DNA from: Mycobacterium sp. PO1 | GTDB lineage: Bacteria > Actinomycetota > Actinomycetes > Mycobacteriales > Mycobacteriaceae | Length of the DNA: 47,976 bases | Direction of reading: 5' to 3' | Assembly: GCF_017312405.1 (NCBI RefSeq) | Contig: NZ_BLTG01000071.1 | Coordinates: forward strand, 1-47,976 | In this document: piece by piece, positions 26,982-35,089 of the stretch | How positions within the stretch are numbered: the stretch's first letter is position 1 | How the letters are laid out: each line of letters starts with the position of its first letter | Position numbers and translations under genes: made by a program | The notes under the pieces: generated by a model | Seen by the model: the letters and a program-made list of their open reading frames with translations, nothing else | Database searches by the model: none | Told to the model about the DNA's origin: nothing

Positions 26982-28000
26982 GGCACGAACTCCACTTTCG
27001 ACATCTTGAGTTGCTCGCCCTCACGCTGCAGATGCACGCTGAGCCGCCACGTCCGGGGTTCCTGATTGGCACCGCCGGAGTTGGTGACCCGAGACGACGC
27101 TGCGACCAGGACGACCGCGGTGTCCTCGGTCATCGATTCCACGCCGGTCGCGTTGACGGAGACCTCGGTGACGACCTTGGAGTCCTGGGCAACCTGAACG
27201 AAGTCCTGGGCCTGGGATTCGAAGTCGTCCTTGAACTGGCCGGTCGAGTTGTCGATGATGCGCTGCACATCCTCTTCGGCGTTGTTGAAGTTCAGCGACA
27301 TCAGCGTCACCACGCTCTGGCGCGCCGCGGCACTGTATTCGGCGTCGAGCTGGCGCAGCCGCTCGGCTTCGCGGTGCTCCCAGATCATGTATCCGCTCAG
27401 GGCCAGCAGCGCGGCGGTCACCAGGATCACCAACGCGGCGACGATGCCCCGCCAGGTCGGTCGCGGAAGCCGCAGGCGTCGTCGACGTCGCGCAGGCGTG
27501 GCCTCATCCTCGACATCAACACCGCCGTCGCGGGCGGCATCGAGGTCGCCACCAACGGCCTCGACGGTATCGCCGGAGTCAGCGACCTCGGTTGCGCCGT
27601 CGGCGTCAGCGACCTCGGTTGCGCCGTCGGCGTCAGCGACCTCGGTTGCGCCTTCGGAGGACGCAGCCTCTGTGGCGCCGTCGGCGTCAGCCACCTCTGT
27701 GGCGCCGTCGGCGTCAGCCACCTCTGTGGCGCCGTTGATGGTCGCCCCCTGCGTGGCGCCCTCGGAGAGCCCATTCGCCGGCGAAGCCTGGACCGTTTCC
27801 TCGGCCTCTCGGCGCAGACGAAGTGCACGCGCCCGAGCGCGCGCGGCTGCTGCAATCGCTTCCGCTTCGGCGGCCTCGGCCTCGGCCTCCTCGGCGAGCG
27901 CGCGAGCGCGGTCGGCATCCCCACCACTGCCGGGGGCCGGTGCTGTCTCGTCGATCCGCTCGGTCTCGATCACCGACGCACGTCGCCTGAAAGGCGCCAC
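26978..28000 (-). CDS. Mce-associated membrane protein (Mas), first of a pair
   Basis: A 340-residue protein. Residues 25-70 are a highly charged Ala/Glu/Arg helix, probably coiled coil (EEAEAEAAEAEAIAAAARARARALRLRR). Then comes a nonapeptide repeat GATEVADAD (~89-142), a basic stretch RRRRRLRLPRPTW, one transmembrane helix (~183-205) and an outer domain of the Mas type (RQLDAEYSAAARQSVVTLMSLNF... to RLSVHLQREGEQLKMSKVEFVP). The start is GTG 28000 with GGAGG six bases away. A GAGAAC-N3-ATTCTT element lies 45-59 bases upstream. The gene is coupled to the second Mas gene by the GTGA overlap. Confidence 0.85.
   Translation of the reverse strand: MAPFRRRASVIETERIDETAPAPGSGGDADRARALAEEAEAEAAEAEAIAAAARARARALRLRREAEETVQASPANGLSEGATQGATINGATEVADADGATEVADADGATEAASSEGATEVADADGATEVADADGATEVADSGDTVEAVGGDLDAARDGGVDVEDEATPARRRRRLRLPRPTWRGIVAALVILVTAALLALSGYMIWEHREAERLRQLDAEYSAAARQSVVTLMSLNFNNAEEDVQRIIDNSTGQFKDDFESQAQDFVQVAQDSKVVTEVSVNATGVESMTEDTAVVLVAASSRVTNSGGANQEPRTWRLSVHLQREGEQLKMSKVEFVP
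27572..27733 (-). repeat. 27-bp tandem repeat within Mas gene, 6 units
   Basis: Six in-frame 27-base units encode GATEVADAD with one diverged unit (GATEAASSE) and a final GATEVADSG. It lies just N-terminal to the membrane segment, as does the unrelated array in the partner gene. Confidence 0.9.
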
Positions 28001-28044
28001 GGTCGACCTCCTTCTCTACCCGTCCCCCTGTTTGCGCAAATTCA

Positions 28045-28059
28045 GAGAACGCCATTCTT
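28045..28059. promoter_or_regulatory. Candidate operator GAGAAC-N3-ATTCTT
   Basis: An imperfect inverted repeat matching the copy at 30819-30833 in sequence and spacing. It is placed 45-59 bases before the start of the first Mas gene, where a promoter would be. The regulator is not identified. Confidence 0.45.
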
Positions 28060-28154
28060 CGAAACTGCGCATCGAGGCGAGACTACCCCGTGTCGCTGAC
28101 CGACCGGCAAAGACCGCTGGCTGCGGAAATGACGGTTACCGCGTGGGCGCCCGC

Positions 28155-29609
28155 TCAGCGCTGAAGACCCTTGAGTGTGTCCTTCATGACCTTGCCGGTG
28201 GCGTTCAATGGCAACTCGTCGAGGAACTCTACATATCGCGGCACCTTGAAACCGGCCATTCGGGAGCGACTCCACGCGATCATCTCCTCTGCACTTGGGG
28301 GCGGGCTGTCGTCGGCGGTCTTGGTGACCAGAAACGCCTTGCCCACCTGGCCCAGCCGGTCGTCGGGAACTCCGATGACCGCGGCCTGCGAGATCGCCGG
28401 GTGCTCCAGCAGAAAACCCTCGATCTCGGCCGGGTAGGCATTGAAACCGCCGACGATGAACATGTCCTTCTTGCGACCGACGATGCGCAGCCTGCCCGCC
28501 TCGTCGAGCGTCCCGAGGTCACCGGTGTGCAACCACCCGTCCGAATCGATGGTTTGCGCGGTGGCTTCCGGGTCGTCGAGGTAACCCTGCATGACGGTGT
28601 AGCCGCGTACCAGCACTTCACCGTCGTCGGCGATGCACACCTCGACGCCGTCACACGCCACGCCGGCGGTCGTGGCAATGTCCTCGAAGGAATCCCCCGG
28701 CCGCGACAACGTCACGGTTCCGGCCTCGGTCAATCCGTAGCCGGTCGCCAACGTCTGGAAGGGCAGCTCCTCGTGCACCCGGCGCACCAGCTCGACCGGT
28801 ATGTCGGCGGCGCCGGTGACGCCGGCACGAAGACTGGCCAGTTTCGACTTGTCCGCGACCGCGAGCAGTGAGTGGTAGAGGGTCGGGGGGCCTGGGAGCA
28901 TGGTGATCTTCTCGGTGGCGATGAGGTCGACGACCCTGCCGACGTCGAACACCGGCACGGGAAGCATCGTGGCACCGCGGATGAACGACGCGATCAGACC
29001 CGCCTTGTAACCGAAGGTGTGGAAGTAGGGGTTCACCATCAGGTAGCGATCTCCCTCGCGCAGGTCGGCGAGTTCGCACCACTCCTCGTACAGCCTCAGG
29101 TTCTGGCTGTGGTTCATCATCACGCCCTTGGGCCTTCCGGTCGTCCCGGAAGTGAAGATGATGTCGGAGATGTCGGTGGACTCCACGGGCCGGCTGAACG
29201 ACTTCCCGCTGCCGAGGAAATCGGATTTCAGATCGATGACGGGGACACCGCTCGGGGCGACGTATTCGGCGCCCAAGAATCCCTGCTGGACCAACACGGC
29301 CTTGGCGCCGCTGCGGGTGATGATGTCTGCGGCTTCCTCGGTCTTGAAGCGGGTGTTGACCGGTACCAGCACTCCGCCTGCAGTGAGCAGTCCGAACGAC
29401 GCGATGATCCACTCGACGGAGTTGGGCGCCCACACCGCCGCCCGATCCCCTTTGGCGATGCCGAAGTCGGCGAAAGCTCCTGCAGCGACACAGATCTGCT
29501 CGAACAGCTCCGCGAAGGACAGGCGCAGCGGACCGTCGACGACCGCTTCCGCGTCGCCGAATCGGTCCGCCGCGCCGGCGACCAACTCAGGGAGGGTCTG
29601 GTACCTCAC
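28155..29609 (-). CDS. Acyl-CoA synthetase, FadD3-like
   Basis: A 484-residue ATP-dependent ligase of the ANL superfamily that forms an acyl-CoA through an acyl-AMP. Motifs: P-loop FTSGTTGRPKGV, NPYFHTFGYKAG, GYGLTEAGT, GWLHTGDLG, the hinge region GRKKDMFIVGGFNAYPAEIE, and the catalytic Lys near the end in PLNATGKVMKD. The NPYFHTFGYKAG segment resembles FadD3, which activates a steroid-ring propionate, so a ring-derived acid is plausible; this is inference. The start is GTG 29609, overlapping the amidohydrolase stop by four bases (GTGA), so the two are co-translated. Confidence 0.9.
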   Translation of the reverse strand: MRYQTLPELVAGAADRFGDAEAVVDGPLRLSFAELFEQICVAAGAFADFGIAKGDRAAVWAPNSVEWIIASFGLLTAGGVLVPVNTRFKTEEAADIITRSGAKAVLVQQGFLGAEYVAPSGVPVIDLKSDFLGSGKSFSRPVESTDISDIIFTSGTTGRPKGVMMNHSQNLRLYEEWCELADLREGDRYLMVNPYFHTFGYKAGLIASFIRGATMLPVPVFDVGRVVDLIATEKITMLPGPPTLYHSLLAVADKSKLASLRAGVTGAADIPVELVRRVHEELPFQTLATGYGLTEAGTVTLSRPGDSFEDIATTAGVACDGVEVCIADDGEVLVRGYTVMQGYLDDPEATAQTIDSDGWLHTGDLGTLDEAGRLRIVGRKKDMFIVGGFNAYPAEIEGFLLEHPAISQAAVIGVPDDRLGQVGKAFLVTKTADDSPPPSAEEMIAWSRSRMAGFKVPRYVEFLDELPLNATGKVMKDTLKGLQR

Positions 29610-30796
29610 ACCGTGACGAGGCGACCCAGGTTGCCGCCCATGATCTTGGCCTGATCGTCGACCGACAGGTGCTCGAGAGCCGTGACGTAGTGCGTCGGTT
29701 CGGCCAGGCCCTCCGGGTGCGGCCAGTCCGACCCGTAGAGCACCTGATCCACGCCGACCAGGTTGATCAGGTCGTCGATTCCCTCCTCGTAGAACGGGCT
29801 GATGTAAATGCGGTTCTTGATCTCTTCCATCGGATTTCCCGGGAAGGCTTCCGGCGCTTTCTTGTAGACCTCGGCCATCGAATCCAGCAGCGGGAACATC
29901 CATTTCGACCCCGCCTCGACGATGCCCACCTTGAGTTTGGGATGCCGGAACAGTGCGCCGTGGATCACCCAGGACGCGACTGCGTCCTGGATCGGGCGCC
30001 ACTCGTTGAGGATGTTCATCGCGTTGGTCTGGAACGGCAGCATCTCCTGCGCGACGCCGTCCCACTCGGAGGTGTAGCGCGCATAGCCGCTGTCGGAGGA
30101 GTGCATGCCGATGAAGACGTCGTACTCGACGCACTTCTCCCAGAACGGATCGAATTCCGGCAGCGCGAACGACCGCGGCCCACGGAACCCGGGAACCGGC
30201 GCGGGACGGATCAGGATCGCGCGGGCACCGCGCTTGACAGCCCAGTCCAGCTCCTCGATGGCCTTCTCGACGATGGGCAGCGTGATGACCGGCGTGGTGA
30301 AGATGCGGTTCTGGTAGTTGAACCCCCACACCTCGTCGAGCCACTGGTTCAGCGAGTGGATGATGACGTGGATGGCGACCGGGTCGTCGCGCAGCCGCTC
30401 CTCGATGAGACTGGCCAGCGTCGGGAACATCAGCGAGCGGTCGACACCGAGCTCGTCCATCAGCTTCAGCCGCGGTTCGGGCTCGAAGAAGGCGGGGATG
30501 GACCGCATCGGCTCGCCGAACAGTTCGCGCTTGCTCTTGCCGTCAGGGTTGCCGAACTTGAAGTACTCCTCCCATGCGCCGGGCTTGGCGACGTGAGAGA
30601 ACGTCGGATTCGGGATGTAGTTGCTGATCTGGCCCTTGATCGCGATCTTGGTGCGGCCGTTGACCTCGACGTACTGGACGACGTCCTTGTACTCCTTGGG
30701 CAGGTACTTGGTCATCGCCTCGGGTGGCTCGTACAGGTGGTTGTCCGCGTCGAACAGCGGGAACGGGATGTCGACCCGATGTGACAGTTGCCCCAT
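29606..30796 (-). CDS. Amidohydrolase-2 family metal-dependent hydrolase
   Basis: A 396-residue TIM-barrel enzyme of the amidohydrolase-2 family (decarboxylases and C-C or ester hydrolases of aromatic and ring compounds). The N-terminal metal motif FDADNHLYE (Asp16, Asp18, His20), GMHSSD with His232, and the C-terminal SDWPHPEG with Asp357 are intact. The length is typical for mycobacterial members. ATG 30796 follows AAAGGAGTTTTTC. The perfect GAGAAT-N3-ATTCTC element lies 23-37 bases upstream, overlapping the end of the preceding gene. It is coupled to the FadD3-like gene and probably opens or decarboxylates an intermediate of the same pathway. Confidence 0.88.
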   Translation of the reverse strand: MGQLSHRVDIPFPLFDADNHLYEPPEAMTKYLPKEYKDVVQYVEVNGRTKIAIKGQISNYIPNPTFSHVAKPGAWEEYFKFGNPDGKSKRELFGEPMRSIPAFFEPEPRLKLMDELGVDRSLMFPTLASLIEERLRDDPVAIHVIIHSLNQWLDEVWGFNYQNRIFTTPVITLPIVEKAIEELDWAVKRGARAILIRPAPVPGFRGPRSFALPEFDPFWEKCVEYDVFIGMHSSDSGYARYTSEWDGVAQEMLPFQTNAMNILNEWRPIQDAVASWVIHGALFRHPKLKVGIVEAGSKWMFPLLDSMAEVYKKAPEAFPGNPMEEIKNRIYISPFYEEGIDDLINLVGVDQVLYGSDWPHPEGLAEPTHYVTALEHLSVDDQAKIMGGNLGRLVTV

Positions 30797-30818
30797 GAAA
30801 AACTCCTTTTCCTCTTTG

Positions 30819-30833
30819 GAGAATCATATTCTC
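30819..30833. promoter_or_regulatory. Candidate operator GAGAAT-CAT-ATTCTC
   Basis: A perfect 6-base inverted repeat with a 3-base spacer, upstream of the amidohydrolase-fadD pair and overlapping the stop codon of the upstream acyl-CoA synthetase gene. It is the best copy of a motif that recurs at four other promoters here. Confidence 0.6.
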
Positions 30834-32431
30834 ACGTTGGGTGTGGTGGCAATAACGCCCCCGCTGTCGACAAGTGCCTCGCGCACGAGTTGACGAACGC
30901 GGAACTTCTGCACCTTGCCGCTGGCGGTGCGGGGGAAGTCGTCGGCTTCGAGCAACTGCTCCGGCCAGGCCTGCCGGGCCACACCCTCGGCGTCGAAGTG
31001 CGCACGAACCTGCTCGAGGGTCGGCATGACCGCGCCGTCCCGGATGCGCAGAACCGCGGCGGCATGCTCGCCCAGGCGCGCGTCGGGGGCGGCGACGACA
31101 ACCGCCTCGGCCACCGCAGGCATCGACAGCAGCACTTCCTCGACTTCCAGGGCACTGATGTTCTCGCCGCCGCGGATGATGACGTCGGCCTTGCGGTCGG
31201 TGATCGTCAGGTATCCGTCTTCGTCGAGCACCCCGATGTCGCCCGTGCGGTACCAGCCGTCCTCGTCGAACGACTGCGCGGTCAGTTCGTCGTCGGTGTA
31301 TCCCAGGCACAGATCCGGACCGCGGCTGAAGATCTCGCCGTCGGGCCCGAGCCTGATCTCCACCCCCGGCCGTGCGTCACCATCGGTGAACAGGCGTTTG
31401 TGCTCGGGCGCCGTCGGCCCCGAGCCGGTGATCGACGGGTGCTCGGTGCTGCCGTAGGCGCGGAACACGAACATCCCCAGGTCGTTGAGGCGCTGCGTCA
31501 CCGCCGCGGGAACCGACGAGCCGCCCAGCCCCACAGTGGTGAAGTGCTTCAAATGCTCGGGGCGGCAATCGGGATGGTCGAGCAGGCTGGTGACGAAGAA
31601 GGGTGGGCCGCCACCGATGGACAGGCCGTCCCGCTCGATGAGCTCGAGAACCCTGCCCGGATCCCAGACGTCGCACAGGTCGACGGGCGCGCCCTCCAGG
31701 ACCGGGATCAGCAGCGCACCGATCATGCCGATGAAGTGCCCGACCGGCGTGGCGGTCAGCTGCCGGCCCCGGCCGGGGGGATAGTTCGCCAGCAGCTGTC
31801 GCGTTTCGCAGCTCAACGTCTGGTGACTGTGGATCACGCCCTTGGGATCGCGCGTGGTGCCGGACGTGAAGGCGATGAGCGCCGGCGCCGCGGGGTCCGT
31901 CGCCATCGTGCCGCCCATCGGTTCGTCGGCGAGCAGGTCGTCGAAGGGGTGCTCGTGGCGGCCGAATTCGCCAGCGGCCCCGACCAGGCCGACGAGGGGC
32001 ACGTCGGCGCACAGGTCCGGCTGATAGCGCATGCGCCCGAACTCCGCGGTGGTGATGAATACGCGCGGTGCGGCGGTAGCGAGGATGTGGCTCAGTTCCT
32101 TGCGCCCGTAGAAGTGCACGATCGGCACGATCACGGCACCGAGCAGGGCTGAGGCCCAGAAGGTGAGCGCGGCCTCGCGCCAGTTGGGCAGCTGCAGTGC
32201 GACGACGTCACCGTGGCCGATCCCGCGAGCCCGCAACCCGGCGGCCAGCCGTCGCGCGTCGCGCTCCATGTCGGCGAACGTCCCGGAATACGGCCGGACC
32301 GCCGAATGCACGCAGAAGCTGGTCTGCGGATTTCCGCGCAACCCGTCGGCCACGAGATCACCGAGGGTCTCCCGCGTCCACCAGCCCTCGCGCTCGTACC
32401 GCTCGACCAACTCGGGAGGGATAATCCGCAT
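30824..32431 (-). CDS. Acyl-CoA synthetase (ANL superfamily)
   Basis: A 535-residue AMP-forming acyl-CoA ligase. Motifs: IAFTSGTTRDPKGVIHSH, AYGSTEHPS, EDGWYRTGDIG, DRKADVIIRGGENISALEVEE, and the catalytic Lys in FPRTASGKVQKF. It resembles the cyclohexanecarboxylate/medium-chain type of FadD more than the FadD3-like neighbour, so the two would activate different acids. The ATG at 32431 is preceded by GGAAGG/GGCGG. It is divergent from the crotonase gene across about 90 bases that contain the ATTCTC-N7-GAGAAT element. Confidence 0.9.
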   Translation of the reverse strand: MRIIPPELVERYEREGWWTRETLGDLVADGLRGNPQTSFCVHSAVRPYSGTFADMERDARRLAAGLRARGIGHGDVVALQLPNWREAALTFWASALLGAVIVPIVHFYGRKELSHILATAAPRVFITTAEFGRMRYQPDLCADVPLVGLVGAAGEFGRHEHPFDDLLADEPMGGTMATDPAAPALIAFTSGTTRDPKGVIHSHQTLSCETRQLLANYPPGRGRQLTATPVGHFIGMIGALLIPVLEGAPVDLCDVWDPGRVLELIERDGLSIGGGPPFFVTSLLDHPDCRPEHLKHFTTVGLGGSSVPAAVTQRLNDLGMFVFRAYGSTEHPSITGSGPTAPEHKRLFTDGDARPGVEIRLGPDGEIFSRGPDLCLGYTDDELTAQSFDEDGWYRTGDIGVLDEDGYLTITDRKADVIIRGGENISALEVEEVLLSMPAVAEAVVVAAPDARLGEHAAAVLRIRDGAVMPTLEQVRAHFDAEGVARQAWPEQLLEADDFPRTASGKVQKFRVRQLVREALVDSGGVIATTPNVRI

Positions 32432-32478
32432 GCTGGGGTGGGCCGCCTTCCGACCGGAGGAGATGCCACCGCGATGCT

Positions 32479-32497
32479 ATTCTCCGCCAGCGAGAAT
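32479..32497. promoter_or_regulatory. Candidate operator ATTCTC-N7-GAGAAT
   Basis: A perfect inverted repeat of the same half-sites as at 30819-30833 but in the opposite arrangement with a 7-base spacer. It lies centrally between the divergent acyl-CoA synthetase and crotonase genes. TAGCAT on the minus strand next to it could be a -10 box. Confidence 0.45.
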
Positions 32498-32524
32498 GCC
32501 AATACCGAAGAGGGAGAATGAGTG

Positions 32525-33241
32525 ATGGTCGACCTGGAATACGACGAGGGTTTGGCCATCATCACCATCGACCGGCCGCACGCCCGCAACGCGATCTCAC
32601 TGGAGACGATGGGCCAACTCGAGAAGGCCCTCGACGGTGCCGAGGGAGCGGCGGGGCTGGTGCTCACCGGTGCCGGCGACCGTGCCTTCGTCTCGGGCGG
32701 GGACCTCAAGGAACTCAGCGCGCTGCGCACCGTCGAGCAGGCCTCGGCGATGTCGTTTCGCATGCGAGCGATCTGCGATCGCATCGCCGGTTTCCCGGCG
32801 CCCGTGATCGCCGCGCTGAACGGCCATGCCCTGGGCGGGGGCGCCGAATTCGCGGTGGCCGCCGACATCCGCCTGGCCGCCGACGACATCAAGATCGGCT
32901 TCAATCAGGTCGCGCTGGCGATCATGCCGGCGTGGGGCGGTGCCGAACGACTGGTCGAACTGGTGGGCTACAGCAAGGCGCTGCTGCTTGCCGGCACCGG
33001 ACGGATCCTGGCCGCGACCGAGGCCGAACGCATCGGGCTGGTCGACCAGGTCATCCCCCGCGCGTCCTTTGACCAGCAGTGGCGGCTCATCGCCCGAACC
33101 CTCGCGAGCCCGCAGGCCGGACAGGTCAAGCGCGTGATGCGTGGGGTACCCACCACCGAGGCGGTCACGGCATTCGCGGAGCTCTGGGTTTCCGACGAGC
33201 ACTGGGCCGCAGCGGAGAAGGTGATGAACAAGGGCAAGTAG
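32525..33241 (+). CDS. Enoyl-CoA hydratase/isomerase (crotonase) family
   Basis: A 238-residue crotonase, shorter than average but complete. The oxyanion-hole elements are SGGDLKEL (residues 57-64) and GHALGGGAEFAVAADIRLA (100-118). Glu108 lies in GGGAE where hydratases carry a catalytic Glu, and a second candidate is Glu141 in AWGGAERLVE. It would hydrate an enoyl-CoA, or isomerise or hydrolyse a related CoA ester. ATG 32525 is favoured, eight bases after GGGAG; a GTG three bases earlier is equally in frame. It probably works on the product of one of the neighbouring FadD enzymes. Confidence 0.88.
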   Translation: MVDLEYDEGLAIITIDRPHARNAISLETMGQLEKALDGAEGAAGLVLTGAGDRAFVSGGDLKELSALRTVEQASAMSFRMRAICDRIAGFPAPVIAALNGHALGGGAEFAVAADIRLAADDIKIGFNQVALAIMPAWGGAERLVELVGYSKALLLAGTGRILAATEAERIGLVDQVIPRASFDQQWRLIARTLASPQAGQVKRVMRGVPTTEAVTAFAELWVSDEHWAAAEKVMNKGK

Positions 33242-33298
33242 CCCGCGACCGCTGCGAGGCGGCGAGGCACCGCAAGGTGCGACGCGGCCTGCGACGCT

Positions 33299-33362
33299 GA
33301 GGCGGCGAGGCGGCGAGGCGGCGAGGCGGCGACGCTGCGACGCTGCGACGCTGCGACGCTGC
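33299..33362. repeat. 8-bp tandem repeats, two arrays of four
   Basis: Four units GAGGCGGC (33299-33330) are followed without a gap by four units GACGCTGC (33331-33362). Looser copies precede them from about 33250. The array is intergenic, between the crotonase stop and a large inverted repeat. Confidence 0.9.
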
Positions 33363-33417
33363 GAGCGTACGGTTTCTGACGAAAATCCGGCCATACGCCT
33401 CAGAAACCGTACGCTCG
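33362..33417. repeat. 18-bp perfect inverted repeat (hairpin)
   Basis: The arms at 33362-33379 (CGAGCGTACGGTTTCTGA) and 33400-33417 are exact reverse complements, separated by 20 bases. No T-run follows, so it is not a standard terminator, though it could stop transcripts or act as a processing site. The form is like a small dispersed palindromic element. Confidence 0.9.
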
Positions 33418-33457
33418 GCGCGATCTCTGGGCATTCGGCCGAGCCCACATCGCCCTT

Positions 33458-33485
33458 GTTCTCTCTAGACGAGAACGTCATTTCC
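33458..33485. promoter_or_regulatory. Overlapping candidate operators upstream of DUF35 gene
   Basis: GTTCTC-N7-GAGAAC occupies 33458-33476. Its right half also forms GAGAAC-GTC-ATTTCC (33471-33485), a two-mismatch version of the element at 30819. TATCGT at 33489-33494, seven bases before the GTG start, looks like the -10 box of a leaderless transcript, so a bound protein would block the promoter. Confidence 0.45.
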
Positions 33486-33501
33486 GATTATCGTCAACCG
33501 C

Positions 33502-33924
33502 GTGTCGACATCGCAGCGGGCCCTCGCGCCCGAGATCTCCACCTGGCCGGATGACGAACCACAGCTCCTCGGCAGCCGCTGTGGCACCTGCGGCGCCACC
33601 ACCTTCCCGGTTCAGCGGCACTGCCCCAAGTGCAGCGGCGCCGACATGTCGGAGGTGCGGTTGCCGCGGCGCGGCACCCTGGTTGCCTGGACCACGCAGG
33701 GATTTCCACCCGGGCCTCCCTACAAAGGCCCGACCGGCAAGGACTTCGTGCCGTTCGGAGTGGGCCTGGTCCAACTCGACGACGTCATCCGTGTCGAGGG
33801 CCGACTCACCGAAAGCGACCCCGCCAAGCTGGAATTCGGCCAGGAGGTGGAGCTGACGATGGTGCCGTTCGCGACCGACGAGGACGGCACCGAGGTCATG
33901 ACGTTCGCCTTCCAGCCCGCCTAG
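33502..33924 (+). CDS. Zn-ribbon/OB-fold (DUF35) protein
   Basis: A 140-residue protein with a rubredoxin-like zinc ribbon (CGTC at 27-30 and CPKC at 41-44) followed by an OB-fold that starts about residue 55 (RRGTLVAWT...). Such DUF35 proteins are obligate partners of thiolase-fold enzymes, as in the Ltp2-ChsH2 steroid side-chain aldolase. Only 13 bases separate it from the thiolase-like gene, supporting a heteromeric complex. No Shine-Dalgarno site precedes GTG 33502. A TATCGT box seven bases upstream points to leaderless translation. Confidence 0.88.
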   Translation: MSTSQRALAPEISTWPDDEPQLLGSRCGTCGATTFPVQRHCPKCSGADMSEVRLPRRGTLVAWTTQGFPPGPPYKGPTGKDFVPFGVGLVQLDDVIRVEGRLTESDPAKLEFGQEVELTMVPFATDEDGTEVMTFAFQPA

Positions 33925-33937
33925 AGAGGACAACCTC

Positions 33938-35083
33938 ATGACCAACGATGTCGCCATCATCGGTGTAGGTCTGCACCCCTTCGGCCGCTTCGACAAGACC
34001 GCGATGGAGATGGGCGCCGAAGCCATCCATGCGGCCCTCGCCGACGCCGGCGTCGAATGGAAGGACATCCAGTTCGGTTTCGGCGGCAGCTACGAGGTGT
34101 CCAATCCCGACGCGGTGACCCGACTGGTGGGCCTCACCGGCATCACGTTCACCAACGTGTTCAACGCGTGTGCCACCGCGGCCTCGGCAATCCAGCAGAC
34201 CGCTGACACCATCCGCCTGGGCAAGTACGACGTCGGCATCGCCATCGGCCTGGACAAGCACCCGCGCGGCGCGTTCACCGACGATCCCGCCAAGCTCGCC
34301 CTGCCACAGTGGTACGCCGAGAACGGCCAGTTCGTGACCACGAAGTTCTTCGGCATGAAGGCCAACCACTACCTGCACAAGCACGGCATCTCGGAAGAGA
34401 CACTGGCGCGGGTGGCCAACAAGAACTTCCGCAACGGAGCGTTGAACCCGAACGCGTTCCGCCGCAAGGAGATCTCGATCGACGAGATCATGGCGTCGCC
34501 GGTGTTGAACTACCCGCTGCGCCAATACATGTTCTGCGCACCCGATGAGGGCGCCGCTGCGGTGATCATGTGCCGCGGCGACATTGCCCACAAGTTCACC
34601 GACAAACCGATCTTCGTGCGGGCCAGCGAAATTCGTACGCGAACCCACGGCGCCTACGAGGTCCATGCCACGTCGGCCCCGTTGGACGAGGACGCCTCGC
34701 CGACGGTGTATGCAGCCCGGGCCGCCTACGAGTCCGCCGGAATCGGCCCCGAGGACGTCGACGTCGCCCAGCTCCAGGACACCGACGCGGGCGCCGAGGT
34801 GATCCACATGGCCGAGACAGGCCTGTGCGCCGACGGTGAACAGGAGAAACTGCTGGCCGATGGTGCGACCGAGATTCACGGCACCATCCCGGTCAATACG
34901 GACGGCGGTCTGATCGCCAACGGTGAGCCGATCGGCGCCTCGGGGCTACGGCAGGTGCACGAACTGGTCCGCCAGCTGCGCGGCGAGGCGGGTGACCGTC
35001 AGGTTCCGGGCTCGCCGCGGGTGGGGCTGGCCCAGGTGTACGGCGCGCCGGGCACCGCTTCGGCGACGATCCTGTCGCTGTAG
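33938..35083 (+). CDS. Thiolase-fold enzyme (lipid-transfer protein type)
   Basis: A 381-residue thiolase superfamily protein, SCP2-thiolase/Ltp branch. The nucleophile motif NACATAAS keeps Cys78. The usual GHPxGASG reads GEPIGASG with Glu330 in place of His. The C-terminal CxG motif is replaced by YGAPGTAS near residue 370, so the second catalytic Cys is absent. Normal beta-ketoacyl thiolysis is therefore doubtful. With the DUF35 partner, a retro-aldol cleavage like that of Ltp2 is a reasonable guess. ATG 33938 follows AGAGAGGAC. It ends six bases before the convergent TetR gene. Confidence 0.85.
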   Translation: MTNDVAIIGVGLHPFGRFDKTAMEMGAEAIHAALADAGVEWKDIQFGFGGSYEVSNPDAVTRLVGLTGITFTNVFNACATAASAIQQTADTIRLGKYDVGIAIGLDKHPRGAFTDDPAKLALPQWYAENGQFVTTKFFGMKANHYLHKHGISEETLARVANKNFRNGALNPNAFRRKEISIDEIMASPVLNYPLRQYMFCAPDEGAAAVIMCRGDIAHKFTDKPIFVRASEIRTRTHGAYEVHATSAPLDEDASPTVYAARAAYESAGIGPEDVDVAQLQDTDAGAEVIHMAETGLCADGEQEKLLADGATEIHGTIPVNTDGGLIANGEPIGASGLRQVHELVRQLRGEAGDRQVPGSPRVGLAQVYGAPGTASATILSL

Positions 35084-35089
35084 CGGGAG

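Noticed and set aside
27572..27733. CRISPR array in the Mas gene
   Set aside because: The repeats are contiguous, in frame and coding (GATEVADAD), with no spacers.
33299..33362. CRISPR-like or coding repeat
   Set aside because: Eight-base units without spacers and without a reading frame on either strand; a simple tandem repeat.
33458..33485. KstR operator
   Set aside because: The KstR element as known is AGAAC-N2-GTTCT-like; the half-sites here have 3- or 7-base spacing and a different order.
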